Assembly: GCA_903872345.1 (NCBI GenBank)
Contig: CAIQKM010000142.1
Coordinates: forward strand, 1-61,653
Origin: an uncultured Verrucomicrobia subdivision 3 bacterium
GTDB taxonomy: Bacteria > Verrucomicrobiota > Verrucomicrobiia > Limisphaerales > UBA11358
Reading direction: 5' to 3'
DNA length: 61,653 nucleotides
A model generated the notes under the pieces. It worked only from the letters and a program-made list of their open reading frames with translations, was not told the DNA's origin and searched no databases. Of the stretch, positions 15,758-23,918 are shown piece by piece (positions within the stretch are counted from its first letter, which is position 1; each line of letters opens with the position of its first letter). Both the position numbers and the translations under genes were made by a program.

Positions 15758-16919
15758 GGGAAATCGCGGGCGGGATGCCCGTCAGAGCTGTTAGCAGCAG
15801 GTCTTCGCCGAGTTGGTGCCAGGTGACTTCGCGGAGGGGGACGATGTCGGCGAGGCTTTTCGCGCCATCGCCGGCGACGGCTTTGCGGGAATCACGGCCG
15901 CCGAGAATTTTGGGGGCGTAGAAGAAGGCGACACGCTGGGCGAGGCCGCCGAGGAGAAACCCGGCATTCACTTCGCCGCCGCCTTCGACCAGCAGGCTGG
16001 TGACGTTTTCTTTCCCCAACTTTTTCAGGAGCCAGCGCAGGTCAATGTGTGGCTTGGCACCGGCGTGGGCGGATTTCTTTTCGGGCGCAATCAGGACGTT
16101 CACTTTTTTGGCCAGCGCGGCGACTTTTCTTTTCGGGGCATTGCGGCCAACCACGATGGTGGTGAGGGCGGCTGATTCATCCGTGACGACGCGGGCAGTG
16201 AGAGGGGTGCGGGCGCGGGTGTCGAGGATGAGACGGCGCAATTTGGACGGGGCGGGGGATTTGGCGTCGGCCGGACGGTACGTGAGGCCGGGATCATCGG
16301 CCAAAATGGTGTTCACGCCCACGAGAATGGCATCGCTGCCCTGGCGCAGGATCATGCCATGGGCACGGGCGGCAGGACCGGTGATCCATTTGGATTCACC
16401 GCTGGCGGTGGCGATTTTGCCGTCCAAGGTCATGGCGGCTTTGACGGTCACGAACGGGGTGCGGTGGGTGATCCAGTGGTTAAACACTTCGTTCAGCCGG
16501 GTGCAATCGGCGGCCAATTTGGCGTCGGCGCCGGTGACGGTGAGGCCGGCCTGTTCCAAGATTTTGAAGCCCCGGCCGGCGTGATGGGGGTTGGGGTCGG
16601 TGGCACCGACGACGACGCGTTGGATCCCGGCGGCGATGATGGCGTCCGTGCAGGGCGGGGTGCGACCGTGGGTGCAGCAGGGTTCGAGCGTCACATAAAT
16701 CGTGGCACCTTGGGGGGAGTGACCACGCTTTTGGGCGTCGCGCAGGGCTTCGATTTCCGCGTGGGGTCCGCCGGCCTGGCGATGCCAGCCGCGTCCGATG
16801 ATTTTGCCTGCTTTTACGAGCACCGCGCCGACCATGGGGTTGGGCGAGGTGGTGCCGTAGCTGCGGCGGGCGAGACGCAGGGCGAGGCGGAGATGGGCGG
16901 CGTCAGACATGGGGGACAT
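15729..16919 (-). CDS. ribD: Bifunctional riboflavin biosynthesis deaminase/reductase RibD
   Basis: N-terminal deaminase domain (1-145): SPNPMVGAVLV, zinc ligands H53 in PHAEIEAL and C81/C90 in EPCCTHGRTPPC, then GATDPNP. C-terminal reductase domain: KAAMTLDGKIATASGESKWITG, AILVGVNTILADDPGLTYR and LLVEGGGEVNAGFL. Converts the pyrimidine deaminase substrate to 5-amino-6-ribitylaminouracil phosphate in flavin synthesis. No other rib gene is present. The last ~18 residues (from GIPPAIS to the end) are encoded by repeat sequence and look like a recently added tail. Confidence 0.94.
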   Translation of the reverse strand: MSPMSDAAHLRLALRLARRSYGTTSPNPMVGAVLVKAGKIIGRGWHRQAGGPHAEIEALRDAQKRGHSPQGATIYVTLEPCCTHGRTPPCTDAIIAAGIQRVVVGATDPNPHHAGRGFKILEQAGLTVTGADAKLAADCTRLNEVFNHWITHRTPFVTVKAAMTLDGKIATASGESKWITGPAARAHGMILRQGSDAILVGVNTILADDPGLTYRPADAKSPAPSKLRRLILDTRARTPLTARVVTDESAALTTIVVGRNAPKRKVAALAKKVNVLIAPEKKSAHAGAKPHIDLRWLLKKLGKENVTSLLVEGGGEVNAGFLLGGLAQRVAFFYAPKILGGRDSRKAVAGDGAKSLADIVPLREVTWHQLGEDLLLTALTGIPPAISPSSRPTRRG

Positions 16920-16942
16920 CGTAGCGGGCAGGGGAAGGTGAT

Positions 16943-17030
16943 TTCAAATTTCAAATTTGAGATTTCAAATGGTACACATCCAACATCCAACAGTCCTTGC
17001 GGACGGCCACCACACCCAACATCCAATGAA
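16943..17030. repeat. ATTTCAAATTT and CCAACATCCAAC simple repeats
   Basis: In the 145-bp gap between ribD and ftsY, TTTCAAATTTCAAATTTGAG and its inverse are followed by CATCCAACATCCAACAG and CCCAACATCCAAT. Similar AT-rich words occur at 25750-25785. No promoter or FMN riboswitch was recognised here. Confidence 0.55.
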
Positions 17031-17041
17031 CGGAGGGCGTA

Positions 17042-17068
17042 TATGAGCCTCCTTACGTCGGCTGCTAC
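17042..17068. repeat. GTAG-headed REP, single arm at the ftsY stop
   Basis: TATGAGCCTCCTTACGTCGG plus CTGCTAC, one arm of the REPIN family seen at 780, 3751 and 23919. On the minus strand the GTAG head supplies the TAG stop codon of ftsY (17065-17067). No partner arm was found within 100 bp. Confidence 0.75.
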
Positions 17069-17976
17069 TCTTCAAACAGCGCCTGCGCAAACTGTTTGGC
17101 GTCGAAGGGCTGGAGGTCGTCGGCTTGTTCGCCGAGGCCGATGAATTTGATGGGGAGGCCGAGTTCTTTTTGGATGGCCACGACCATGCCGCCTTTGCTG
17201 GTGCCGTCGAGTTTGGTGACGACGAGGCCGGTGAGGGGCACGGCTTTGTTAAATTCGCGCGCCTGGGTGAGGGCGTTCATGCCGGTGGTGGCGTCGAGCA
17301 CGAGCAGGACTTCATGGGGGGCGCCGGGAATTTGCTTGCCAATCACGCGATGCAGCTTTTGCAATTCCAGCATGAGGTTGTGCTTGGTGTGCAGGCGGCC
17401 GGCGGTGTCGATGAAGAGGTAATCGGCCTTGCGGGCGTTGGCGGCGGTGACGGCGTCGTGGGCGACGGCGGCGGGGTCGGCCCCGTAATTGCCGGCGATG
17501 ACTTCGACTTTCAGACGCGTGCCCCAGAGGCGCAACTGTTCAATGGCGGCGGCGCGGAAAGTGTCGCAGGCGGCGAGGATGGCGGTCTGGCCCCGGGACT
17601 GAATGGCGTGGGCGAGCTTGGCGCTGGTGGTGGTTTTGCCGGTGCCGTTCACGCCGACGATGGAGACGATGGTCGGGCCGGTGGCGACTTTCTTCAGGTC
17701 AGCGTTTTGGGACGACAGGCTTTTTTCAATTTCCGCCCGGGCGATGGCGAGGTAGTCTAGTCCGCCGGAGCCTTGGGTTTCGTAGGAGAGTTTAACGGCC
17801 GCCATGATCTGGTTGGTCATGGCGATGCCGAAATCGGCGCCGATGAGAGCCTGCTCGATTTCTTCGAGGGATTCGGCGGTGAGCTTGGGGGAGCGCGTGA
17901 CGATGCGCTTGATTTCGTGGACGAGCTTGGCCTGCGTTTTGGCGAGGCCGGCTTTGAATTTGGCAAATAATCCCAT
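17065..17976 (-). CDS. ftsY: Signal recognition particle receptor FtsY
   Basis: 303 residues: a short basic N-terminus, the four-helix N domain (to about 95) and the SRP GTPase G domain. G1 is GVNGTGKTTTSAKL (108-121); then DTFRAAA, DTAGRLHTK, TKLDGTSKGG and GLGEQADDLQPF. It docks the SRP-ribosome complex at the inner membrane together with Ffh (encoded at 24015-25367). It lacks the long acidic A domain of E. coli FtsY, as in many phyla. It follows nusB and the PHP gene and is probably co-transcribed. Confidence 0.95.
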   Translation of the reverse strand: MGLFAKFKAGLAKTQAKLVHEIKRIVTRSPKLTAESLEEIEQALIGADFGIAMTNQIMAAVKLSYETQGSGGLDYLAIARAEIEKSLSSQNADLKKVATGPTIVSIVGVNGTGKTTTSAKLAHAIQSRGQTAILAACDTFRAAAIEQLRLWGTRLKVEVIAGNYGADPAAVAHDAVTAANARKADYLFIDTAGRLHTKHNLMLELQKLHRVIGKQIPGAPHEVLLVLDATTGMNALTQAREFNKAVPLTGLVVTKLDGTSKGGMVVAIQKELGLPIKFIGLGEQADDLQPFDAKQFAQALFEE

Positions 17977-18038
17977 GGGAATATAAAATTTAGGCGCGGA
18001 AAAATTCAGGACATTACCGGCTCATGCGCAAACCTGAT

Positions 18039-18881
18039 TTACTTGGCGGCCCGGGCTTCGTTGGCGGCTTTCCGGGCGGCATTGAGTCGTTCGATATGAT
18101 CGTAGGGCAGCCGCACGGTGCCGATGAGCGGACGCCCTTTGCTGTAGCCGTGGCAGTCGCTGCCGCCGGTCACGAGCAGGTCATGCTTTTCGGCAATTTC
18201 CAGGTAATGCTCGGACATGGAGGTGGAATGCTTGGTGTGAAAACATTCGATGCCATCGAGGCCGACAGCCACTAGATCGGGAATGATGTCGTCGTTGTGA
18301 TTCAAGCCGGGATGGGCCATGACGGCCAGCCCGCCGGCCTGATGGATGAGATCGACGCTTTCGAGCGCGGACATCTTGGTCTTGGGCACCCAGGCGGGGC
18401 GGTTTTTCTTAAGAAAACGTTCAAAGGCTTCGTCGAGGCTGCCGACGAGTTTTTCCTTCACGAGGGCGCGGGCGACGTGGGGACGGCCGGGGGAGCGGCA
18501 ATTGGCCAGTGCGAAGACGGATTCGACCTTGAGGGGAATGCCCATCTTGTTCAGGGCGGCGACCATCTCGTGGATGCGGTTTTGCCGCACGGCCTGAAAG
18601 GTGGCAATCCGGGCGAGCAGGGCCGGGTTTTGGGTATCCAGAAAGTAACCGATGATATGCACCTCAGTATCCTGGTGCTCGGCGGTCAGCTCGGCACCGG
18701 TGATAAACTCCATTTTCACCGCCGCGCAGGCGGCGGCGGTGCGGGCGCAACCTTCCACGGTGTCATGATCGGTGAGGGCGATGCACGACAGGCCACCCTT
18801 CTGCGCATGCAATACCAGTTCTTCGGGCGTAAACGTCCCGTCGGAGAACTGGGTATGCAAATGGAGGTCGGCGAATTTCAT
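18039..18881 (-). CDS. PHP domain phosphoesterase
   Basis: Polymerase-and-histidinol-phosphatase fold motifs: DLHLHTQFSDGT (5-16), ALTDHDTVEG, HIIGYFLD, VMAHPG and GSDCHGY. Metal-binding H and D residues are complete. The architecture matches the YciV/TrpH group, whose studied members are 5'-3' exonucleases or nucleoside 3',5'-bisphosphate phosphatases active on small RNAs. Lies 24 nt after nusB and 62 nt before ftsY on the same strand. Confidence 0.88.
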   Translation of the reverse strand: MKFADLHLHTQFSDGTFTPEELVLHAQKGGLSCIALTDHDTVEGCARTAAACAAVKMEFITGAELTAEHQDTEVHIIGYFLDTQNPALLARIATFQAVRQNRIHEMVAALNKMGIPLKVESVFALANCRSPGRPHVARALVKEKLVGSLDEAFERFLKKNRPAWVPKTKMSALESVDLIHQAGGLAVMAHPGLNHNDDIIPDLVAVGLDGIECFHTKHSTSMSEHYLEIAEKHDLLVTGGSDCHGYSKGRPLIGTVRLPYDHIERLNAARKAANEARAAK

Positions 18882-18905
18882 TCGGTCAACAGGTTCGGAG
18901 GTTCC

Positions 18906-19406
18906 TTATTTGACGATGCGCGCGGGGCGCATGAGTTCGCCTTTGACCTTGTCCAGAATGCCGTTCACAAACTTGCCGCTGTCCTGGGTGGAAAACTTTT
19001 TGGCGATGTCCACGGCCTCGTTGATGCTGACCACGGGGGGGATGTCCTCGCGGTGGAGCATTTCGAAGATGGCCAGGCGCATGATGTTGCGATCCACGGC
19101 GGCGATGCGGTGAAAGTCCCAGTTCTTGCAATGCTTCTTGATGTGCTCATCAATCAGATTGCGGTGCTCCAGCACGCCCCGGATGAGCGGTTCGGCAAAG
19201 AGGCGGGTCTCGGCTTCATCGATGGTGGGGGGCGGCAATTCCACCTTTTCACCCCAGGTGGAGGCACCCTTTTCCTCCTCGAAGGCCGCGGTCCGCTGCG
19301 AATTCCAGAACTGCGCCAGTTCCAGCTCGAGATTCTCGGGCGGGTTCAGGTCGTGCTGAAACAAAAATTGCACTGCGCGTTCCCGCGCTTCGCGTCGTTT
19401 TCCCAT
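18906..19406 (-). CDS. nusB: Transcription antitermination factor NusB
   Basis: 166 residues, all-helical NusB fold: the RREARERAVQFLFQHDL start, then RNLIDEHIKKHCKNWDFHRIAAVDRNIMRLAIFEML and INEAVDIAKKFSTQDSGKFVNGILDK, the family's hallmark end. NusB with NusE binds boxA in rRNA leader transcripts. There is an extra segment (about 45-70) between the first two helices. It heads the nusB-PHP-ftsY block. Confidence 0.95.
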   Translation of the reverse strand: MGKRREARERAVQFLFQHDLNPPENLELELAQFWNSQRTAAFEEEKGASTWGEKVELPPPTIDEAETRLFAEPLIRGVLEHRNLIDEHIKKHCKNWDFHRIAAVDRNIMRLAIFEMLHREDIPPVVSINEAVDIAKKFSTQDSGKFVNGILDKVKGELMRPARIVK

Positions 19407-19491
19407 AGTTCAACTCCTATAATGCCGCAGAATGGCCCGGCGGGAAATGAAAAATTGCAAGCCGTGCAATCTGCGATATTCTACGGGCGTC

Positions 19492-19887
19492 ATGAGCATC
19501 GTCACCAAACTGCTGCACACCCGCTACCGCGTCAATGATCTGGAGCGGACGGTGAAGTTTTACCGCGATATCCTGGGCCTCCAGGAAATCAAGCGGCACA
19601 AGTCGCCGCGCGGCTCGGAACTGGTGTTTCTCAAGGCCCCGGAGAGCGCCGAAGAGATTGAAATCTGCCATTTTCCCGGCAGCGAACCGGTGGCGGTGCA
19701 GCCGGACCTCACCCATCTGGCCTTTGAAGTGGAGAGTCTGGAAGTCTTTGCCCGGCATCTGGCGGCGCATGGTTTGAAGTATTCCGACGGCCCCACAACC
19801 AGCTCCAGCGGCACCACGTTTGCCTTCATTGATGCGCCGGAAGGCTATGAAATTGAACTGATCCAGAAGCGTGCCGGTCATATTTGA
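19492..19887 (+). CDS. gloA: Glyoxalase I-like VOC protein
   Basis: 131 residues from the ATG at 19492. Strong likeness to lactoylglutathione lyase: LLHTRYRVNDLERTVKFYRD, EEIEICHF, LTHLAFEVE, GTTFAFIDAPEGYEIELIQ. The four metal ligands (His in LLHT, Glu in EIE, His in THLAF, Glu in YEIEL) are all in place. It would isomerise methylglyoxal-thiol adducts. The start at 19432 is disfavoured because the added residues do not resemble the family. Monocistronic, with its own terminator. Confidence 0.85.
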   Translation: MSIVTKLLHTRYRVNDLERTVKFYRDILGLQEIKRHKSPRGSELVFLKAPESAEEIEICHFPGSEPVAVQPDLTHLAFEVESLEVFARHLAAHGLKYSDGPTTSSSGTTFAFIDAPEGYEIELIQKRAGHI

Positions 19888-19902
19888 CCGGCACCGGTTT
19901 TT
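19871..19902 (+). terminator. Rho-independent terminator of the glyoxalase gene
   Basis: GTGCCGGTCA (19871-19880) pairs exactly with TGACCGGCAC (19885-19894) across a TATT loop, followed within 4 nt by TTTTT. The stop codon lies in the hairpin. Confidence 0.75.
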
Positions 19903-19950
19903 ACCGTTTAACCCGCAACTCAATCAAACCTGAATCCCGATAACTGTTCC

Positions 19951-20850
19951 ATGAGCATTCTCATTGTTGGTTCCACCGCCCTTGATTCCATTAAAACGCC
20001 CACGGCGGAAAATCCGCGATTGCTGGGCGGTTCCGCCAGTCACGCCAGCGTGGCGGCGAGTTTCTTCAGCCCCGTGAGTCTGGTGGGCGTGGTGGGCGAA
20101 GATTTTCCCAAGAAATACCTCCAGCTCTACAAGAGCCATAAAATTGATCTGGCCGGCCTGCAAATCCTGCCGGGCAAGACCTTCCATTGGGCGGGTGAAT
20201 ACGAGGTTAATATGAACAACCGCCGGACACTACTCACGGAACTGGGCGTGTTCGAGACGTTCAATCCCACGCTGCCAGAAGCGTATCGGAATCTGCCGTA
20301 TGTGCTGCTGGCCAACATTGCGCCGGCGCTCCAGCATCATGTGCTGGATCAGATGAAGAAGCCCAAGTTCGTGGTCGCGGACACCATGGACCTGTGGCTA
20401 AACATCGCCATGCCCGATTTGCTGAAATTGATCAAGCGGGTGGATGGTTTTGTGCTCAACGACAGCGAGGCCAGCCAGTTGACGCAGACGGACAACGTCT
20501 TCGCCGCGCTCAAGAAGATCCACAAGCTGGGACCGAAGTATGTGATCATCAAGAAAGGGTCGCACGGCTCGATTCTGTCCGGCCCGACCGGCATTTTCAT
20601 CTGCCCGGCTTACCCGCTCGGCAATGTGAAAGACCCGACGGGGGCAGGGGATTCCTTTGTGGGCGGCATGATGGGGTACCTGGCCAAGTCCAAGGGCTCG
20701 ATTGACGCGAACATCCGGGCGGCCATGGTGCATGGCAGCGTTACGGCATCCTTCTGCTGCGAAGGTTTTGGGCTGACCCGCACCACCAAGGTTAAGCCGG
20801 CCGACATCCAGAAACGGGTGAAAGAGCTGGAGAAGATGACGCGGTTTTAA
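19951..20850 (+). CDS. PfkB (ribokinase-family) carbohydrate kinase
   Basis: 299 residues. Early GGSASHASVAASFF (PfkB signature 1 region), GVVGEDF, NDSEASQLT, and the C-terminal signature DPTGAGDSFVGGMMGYL holding the catalytic aspartate and anion hole. Phosphorylates a sugar or nucleoside; the substrate cannot be read from the sequence. It ends overlapping the stop of a convergent small gene by 3 nt. Confidence 0.9.
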   Translation: MSILIVGSTALDSIKTPTAENPRLLGGSASHASVAASFFSPVSLVGVVGEDFPKKYLQLYKSHKIDLAGLQILPGKTFHWAGEYEVNMNNRRTLLTELGVFETFNPTLPEAYRNLPYVLLANIAPALQHHVLDQMKKPKFVVADTMDLWLNIAMPDLLKLIKRVDGFVLNDSEASQLTQTDNVFAALKKIHKLGPKYVIIKKGSHGSILSGPTGIFICPAYPLGNVKDPTGAGDSFVGGMMGYLAKSKGSIDANIRAAMVHGSVTASFCCEGFGLTRTTKVKPADIQKRVKELEKMTRF

Positions 20851-21095
20851 GGTTTGATCTCTTCGCCCGTTGCAATCTGGCCGGGTTGCAAAAAGGTTTT
20901 GATGAGTTCGCCCTCACCGCAGACCGTCATGCCGGGAAACGTCTTGAACCATTTTCCGGCGGGTACTTCGGGTTCGGCCGTCAGCCAGTCAGCCAAGAGT
21001 CCAAGCTGGTCAGCCGAAATGTTGCGGCGACTGACCCGGTCCAGCAAATGATCGAGCAGTCGTGGTGGCAGGTTATGGCGGCGGATACGGGGCAT
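20847..21095 (-). CDS. Small protein of unknown function, second gene of a possible toxin-antitoxin pair
   Basis: 82 residues, basic N-terminus (MPRIRRHNLPPRLLDHLLDR), then ISADQLGLLADWLTAEPEVPAGKWFKTFPGMTVCGEGELIKTFL. No known catalytic motif is seen. It starts 2 nt after the stop of a 69-residue antitoxin-like gene, so the two form a tight operon. It could be the toxin of a new or poorly described type; this is inference from size and order. Confidence 0.6.
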   Translation of the reverse strand: MPRIRRHNLPPRLLDHLLDRVSRRNISADQLGLLADWLTAEPEVPAGKWFKTFPGMTVCGEGELIKTFLQPGQIATGEEIKP

Positions 21096-21097
21096 GG

Positions 21098-21307
21098 CTA
21101 CTCGCCATAAAAACCGCGATGAATTTCATCCCGCAACTTCATGACTTCAGCAGGATTGTCCGCATCAACCATCTGCTTTGCCAGCGCCGAAAGCTCTTTG
21201 CCGGGAAGCTGGCGCTCGCGTGCCAGTTCAAAGGCAAACTGAATCACCCGCGATTGTTCAGCAGGCGACAGGTGTTTGATTTCTTCAATGACGGCAGTGG
21301 CTGTCAT
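21098..21307 (-). CDS. Small antitoxin-like protein
   Basis: 69 residues: TATAVIEEIKHLSPAEQSRV, then a helical, charged tail ending DEIHRGFYGE. The start resembles the N-terminus of addiction-module antitoxins and of the short DUF2281-like group (IxxLSPEEQxxVIxFA). It is the first gene of a two-gene operon with 20847-21095. No DNA-binding motif is clear. Confidence 0.6.
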   Translation of the reverse strand: MTATAVIEEIKHLSPAEQSRVIQFAFELARERQLPGKELSALAKQMVDADNPAEVMKLRDEIHRGFYGE

Positions 21308-21369
21308 AATGGAATTATCGCCGCAAATGGCATTCCGGCAAGGGGCAAGTTTGCCGGGGGCTGCTTGTT

Positions 21370-22032
21370 TTAGCGCGCCAACTTGACCGTCTTGATCTGT
21401 TCATACCACCGGCGCAGGTGCGGCAGTGACTTGGGCAGCCGGTAGTGACCGGAGTAGAGGAAGTTTTCCACCATGCCGAACAGGTTGAAATCCACAAACA
21501 ACGGCTTTTCCCCGAGCAGGTAGGGCGAATGTGCCAGCATCTGTTCGCAGGGCAGGAGTTTTTGTTCGAGCGCGGACAACAGGTTCTTCTGCTGGGCCTG
21601 CCATTGGGCCAGACAGCTGCGGCCGAACTTGCGTTCCTTGTGTCGGACAAAAAATACCTGGTCGCGCGGCGCGACAAATTCTTTGAAATAAATGTCGTTC
21701 AGCTTGAAGCCCACGGCCTCGACCTCATTTTCAAAGTATCGCCAGAGAATGGCTTGCTGGCCCTCGAACCGGGTCGGGAACAGGTCGAGCTTCAGCTTGG
21801 TGTCAAGGTAGCGGGCAATGTCCTGGGTTTCGTCGCCGGATTCAAAGATGACCTTGCTGCCGTCCTTGATGACGGGCACGGCATGGTACTGTTCCCGGGT
21901 CAGCTTCCAGATCAGATTCCGGTCCACGTGACTGGGCAGGTTGGTGATTTTGAATTTCGCGCCGGAAAACTCCAGCATGCGCCGCTGCACAATGCAGAAG
22001 GGGCTCCACGGGAATTGAATCAATTCAATCAT
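21370..22032 (-). CDS. Glutathione S-transferase-like protein
   Basis: The thioredoxin-fold N-domain begins IELIQFPWSPFCIVQRRML, continues VPVIKDGSKVIFESGDETQDIARYLD (the cis-Pro VP and ES glutathione contacts), and leads into a helical C-domain with SPYLLGEKPLFVDFNLFGMV. This is the canonical GST layout. The ATG at 22032 is chosen because the thioredoxin fold begins immediately after it; the open frame to 22275 adds unlikely sequence. Probable stress or detoxification role; substrate unknown. Confidence 0.82.
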   Translation of the reverse strand: MIELIQFPWSPFCIVQRRMLEFSGAKFKITNLPSHVDRNLIWKLTREQYHAVPVIKDGSKVIFESGDETQDIARYLDTKLKLDLFPTRFEGQQAILWRYFENEVEAVGFKLNDIYFKEFVAPRDQVFFVRHKERKFGRSCLAQWQAQQKNLLSALEQKLLPCEQMLAHSPYLLGEKPLFVDFNLFGMVENFLYSGHYRLPKSLPHLRRWYEQIKTVKLAR

Positions 22033-22213
22033 GCCGCATTTCTGGGCCATGTCGGGCCGGTTGGCAAGCCTAATCCGCTGCGGCAGGCGGGGTTGCCGGC
22101 ATTGACCGGTTGCCGCAAGGCACGCAATAGATTCGCCAAGGTGAAACCTTGGTTGGGCTAAGAGAATCACGCAAACCCCTTTACACTTTCCGGGCGGGGG
22201 GTAGAATCGCTTC

Positions 22214-22876
22214 ATGGCTGGCGAATACGACGCATCTGAGTTTGTAGATACCGATTTTGTGGCGCATAAATCCACTTCTGGTTATGCCGCGCCCGGATCG
22301 GCCGCACCCACGCGGCAGGATGTGGACCGCAAGGTGGTGGAAGCGCAGCAGAAGCTCGCCGAACTCAAAAGCGCGCAGGAAGAGCTCGAGCGCCAGCGCG
22401 GGGAACTGGAGGATTTGCGCCGACGCCAGGCGGAATTTCAGACCGGCCGCCAGGAGATGATTCAAAATCTCACCCGCGGGCTGGGATTGCTGGAGGAAGC
22501 GGAGTTCAATCTCCGCCGTGATGCCGAGCAGATGGCCAAGACCAGTTACGACTTCAAGTCCGCCCTCGCCAAGGTGCAGGCCATTCGCGAGGAGGTCTGG
22601 ACCAAGGATAATTTCGGCGTGGAACTCACCCGCGCCCTCACCGCCATTGAGAATGCGCGGATGGAATGGAATGGCGCCCGGCTCAAGCTGCCCGTCTTGC
22701 AGGGCGAAAACCGGCCGGCGGATGCCGCCGACAATGCGCCTGCGGCCGCCGCGTCGCTGGCGGATCTGAGCCTTGGCCAGCTTTGCAAAATCGGGTTTGC
22801 CCTCACGTGGCCGCTGCTGGCGGTATCCGTGACCGCGCTGGGCATCCTGCTGGTGATTTTGCTAAAACGACACTGA
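22214..22876 (+). CDS. Coiled-coil protein with C-terminal membrane anchor
   Basis: 220 residues. Residues 35-80 are a strong heptad coiled coil (EAQQKLAELKSAQEELERQR), followed by helical segments to about 160, an alanine/proline linker, and a single C-terminal membrane helix (about 194-217, WPLLAVSVTALGILLVILL) ending KRH. There is no signal peptide, so it is a tail-anchored protein with its bulk in the cytoplasm. It is followed after 5 nt by another tail-anchored protein. Family not recognised. Confidence 0.75.
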   Translation: MAGEYDASEFVDTDFVAHKSTSGYAAPGSAAPTRQDVDRKVVEAQQKLAELKSAQEELERQRGELEDLRRRQAEFQTGRQEMIQNLTRGLGLLEEAEFNLRRDAEQMAKTSYDFKSALAKVQAIREEVWTKDNFGVELTRALTAIENARMEWNGARLKLPVLQGENRPADAADNAPAAAASLADLSLGQLCKIGFALTWPLLAVSVTALGILLVILLKRH

Positions 22877-22881
22877 AGCCT

Positions 22882-23397
22882 ATGTCGTTGTCGAAAAAAA
22901 AGCCGGATCCGCTTTCTGATCGCGCCCGCGATTTGACGAACGAAATTGCCGCGCTTGAGGCGGAGATCAAAAAGCTCAGTTCCCAATCCGCCGCCGCAAC
23001 ACCGGTGGTCACTTCGCCCGCCGGCGGTCCCAAAATTCGTTCCACCACCACCCCGTTCCAAGCCGCGCCGCCGTCCAAGCCCGCGCCGGAGCCGGTGTTT
23101 GAAGATGTGAGTCGCAATACGGTGGCGGCGGTGCCCACGGTTGAAAAATCGGAATTATTCAACGAACTGGGCCTCCGCAAATATGATCTGCCGGCGCTCA
23201 TCGCCCGTTTGCGCAACCGTCTGCGCAGTCCCACCACCAGCAATCCGCGCCTGATCAGCTATCTCGCCGCCGGCGGGGTTCAGGGCCTGCGGCCGTTGCG
23301 CTATGAAAAACGGGTTGCCCGGGAACGGTTCATCATTCTCGTTATTATCTTTCTGGCCATTTTGACCGGCCTGTCCTACCTGTTTTTACGGCACTGA
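22882..23397 (+). CDS. Second tail-anchored protein, partner of the preceding gene
   Basis: 171 residues from the ATG at 22882. Short coiled coil (RARDLTNEIAALEAEIKKL), a proline-rich linker (55-80), a conserved-looking block SELFNELGLRKYDLPALIARLRNR, then LISYLAAGGVQGLRPLRYEKR and one C-terminal membrane helix (about 148-168). It ends RH like its upstream neighbour. The shared topology and 5-nt spacing suggest a membrane complex; the function is unknown. Confidence 0.75.
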   Translation: MSLSKKKPDPLSDRARDLTNEIAALEAEIKKLSSQSAAATPVVTSPAGGPKIRSTTTPFQAAPPSKPAPEPVFEDVSRNTVAAVPTVEKSELFNELGLRKYDLPALIARLRNRLRSPTTSNPRLISYLAAGGVQGLRPLRYEKRVARERFIILVIIFLAILTGLSYLFLRH

Positions 23398-23409
23398 CCA
23401 AACCACTAT

Positions 23410-23901
23410 ATGAAAGCTCCCATTGCCACCTCCGAGGGGATATTTTTGGCGGAATTCAGCGAAGAAGGCCTGTGTTTCCTGCATTTTCCCAAAGCCTCGG
23501 AGGTTTCGGCCAAGGAAGAAACTGCCGAAGTGCCGGCTACCTTGCGTCCCTGGGTGAAACTTACCACCGCCGCCCTGAAAGCTGTTCTGGCGGGTCGGGT
23601 GCCGACCGAATTTCCGCCGCTGGATCTTTCGGCGGGCACGAAGTTCCAGCAATCCGTCTGGCGGCAGATGTTGAAGATCGCTCCTGGGAAAACCAAATCG
23701 TACGGTGAAATTGCGAAGGCCATTGGCAAACCGGCGGCGGTGCGCGCGGTGGGCGGCGCCTGCGGGGCGAATCCCATTCCGGTGCTGGTGCCGTGCCATC
23801 GCATTCTTGCGGCCGGGGGGAAACTGGGCGGATTTTCGGGCGGGCTGGATTGGAAACGGCGGTTGTTGGCGATTGAGGGGCATGCGCAATATCAGGCGTG
23901 A
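23410..23901 (+). CDS. ogt: Methylated-DNA--protein-cysteine methyltransferase
   Basis: 163 residues. Contains FQQSVWRQMLKIAPGKTKSYGEIAKAIGKPAAVRAVGGACGANPIPVLVPCHRIL. The active-site PCHR cysteine accepts the alkyl group from O6-methylguanine in a suicide reaction. GKLGGFSGGLDWKRRLLAIEG follows, as in Ogt/MGMT. Same strand as the two tail-anchored protein genes, 12 nt after them. Confidence 0.93.
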   Translation: MKAPIATSEGIFLAEFSEEGLCFLHFPKASEVSAKEETAEVPATLRPWVKLTTAALKAVLAGRVPTEFPPLDLSAGTKFQQSVWRQMLKIAPGKTKSYGEIAKAIGKPAAVRAVGGACGANPIPVLVPCHRILAAGGKLGGFSGGLDWKRRLLAIEGHAQYQA

Positions 23902-23918
23902 CGAAGCCATTTTAATTG

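Noticed and set aside
16920..17064. FMN riboswitch upstream of ribD
   Set aside because: No AGGG...CCGAC and GGTGAAATTCC core; the gap consists of simple ATTTCAAATTT and CCAACATCCAAC repeats.
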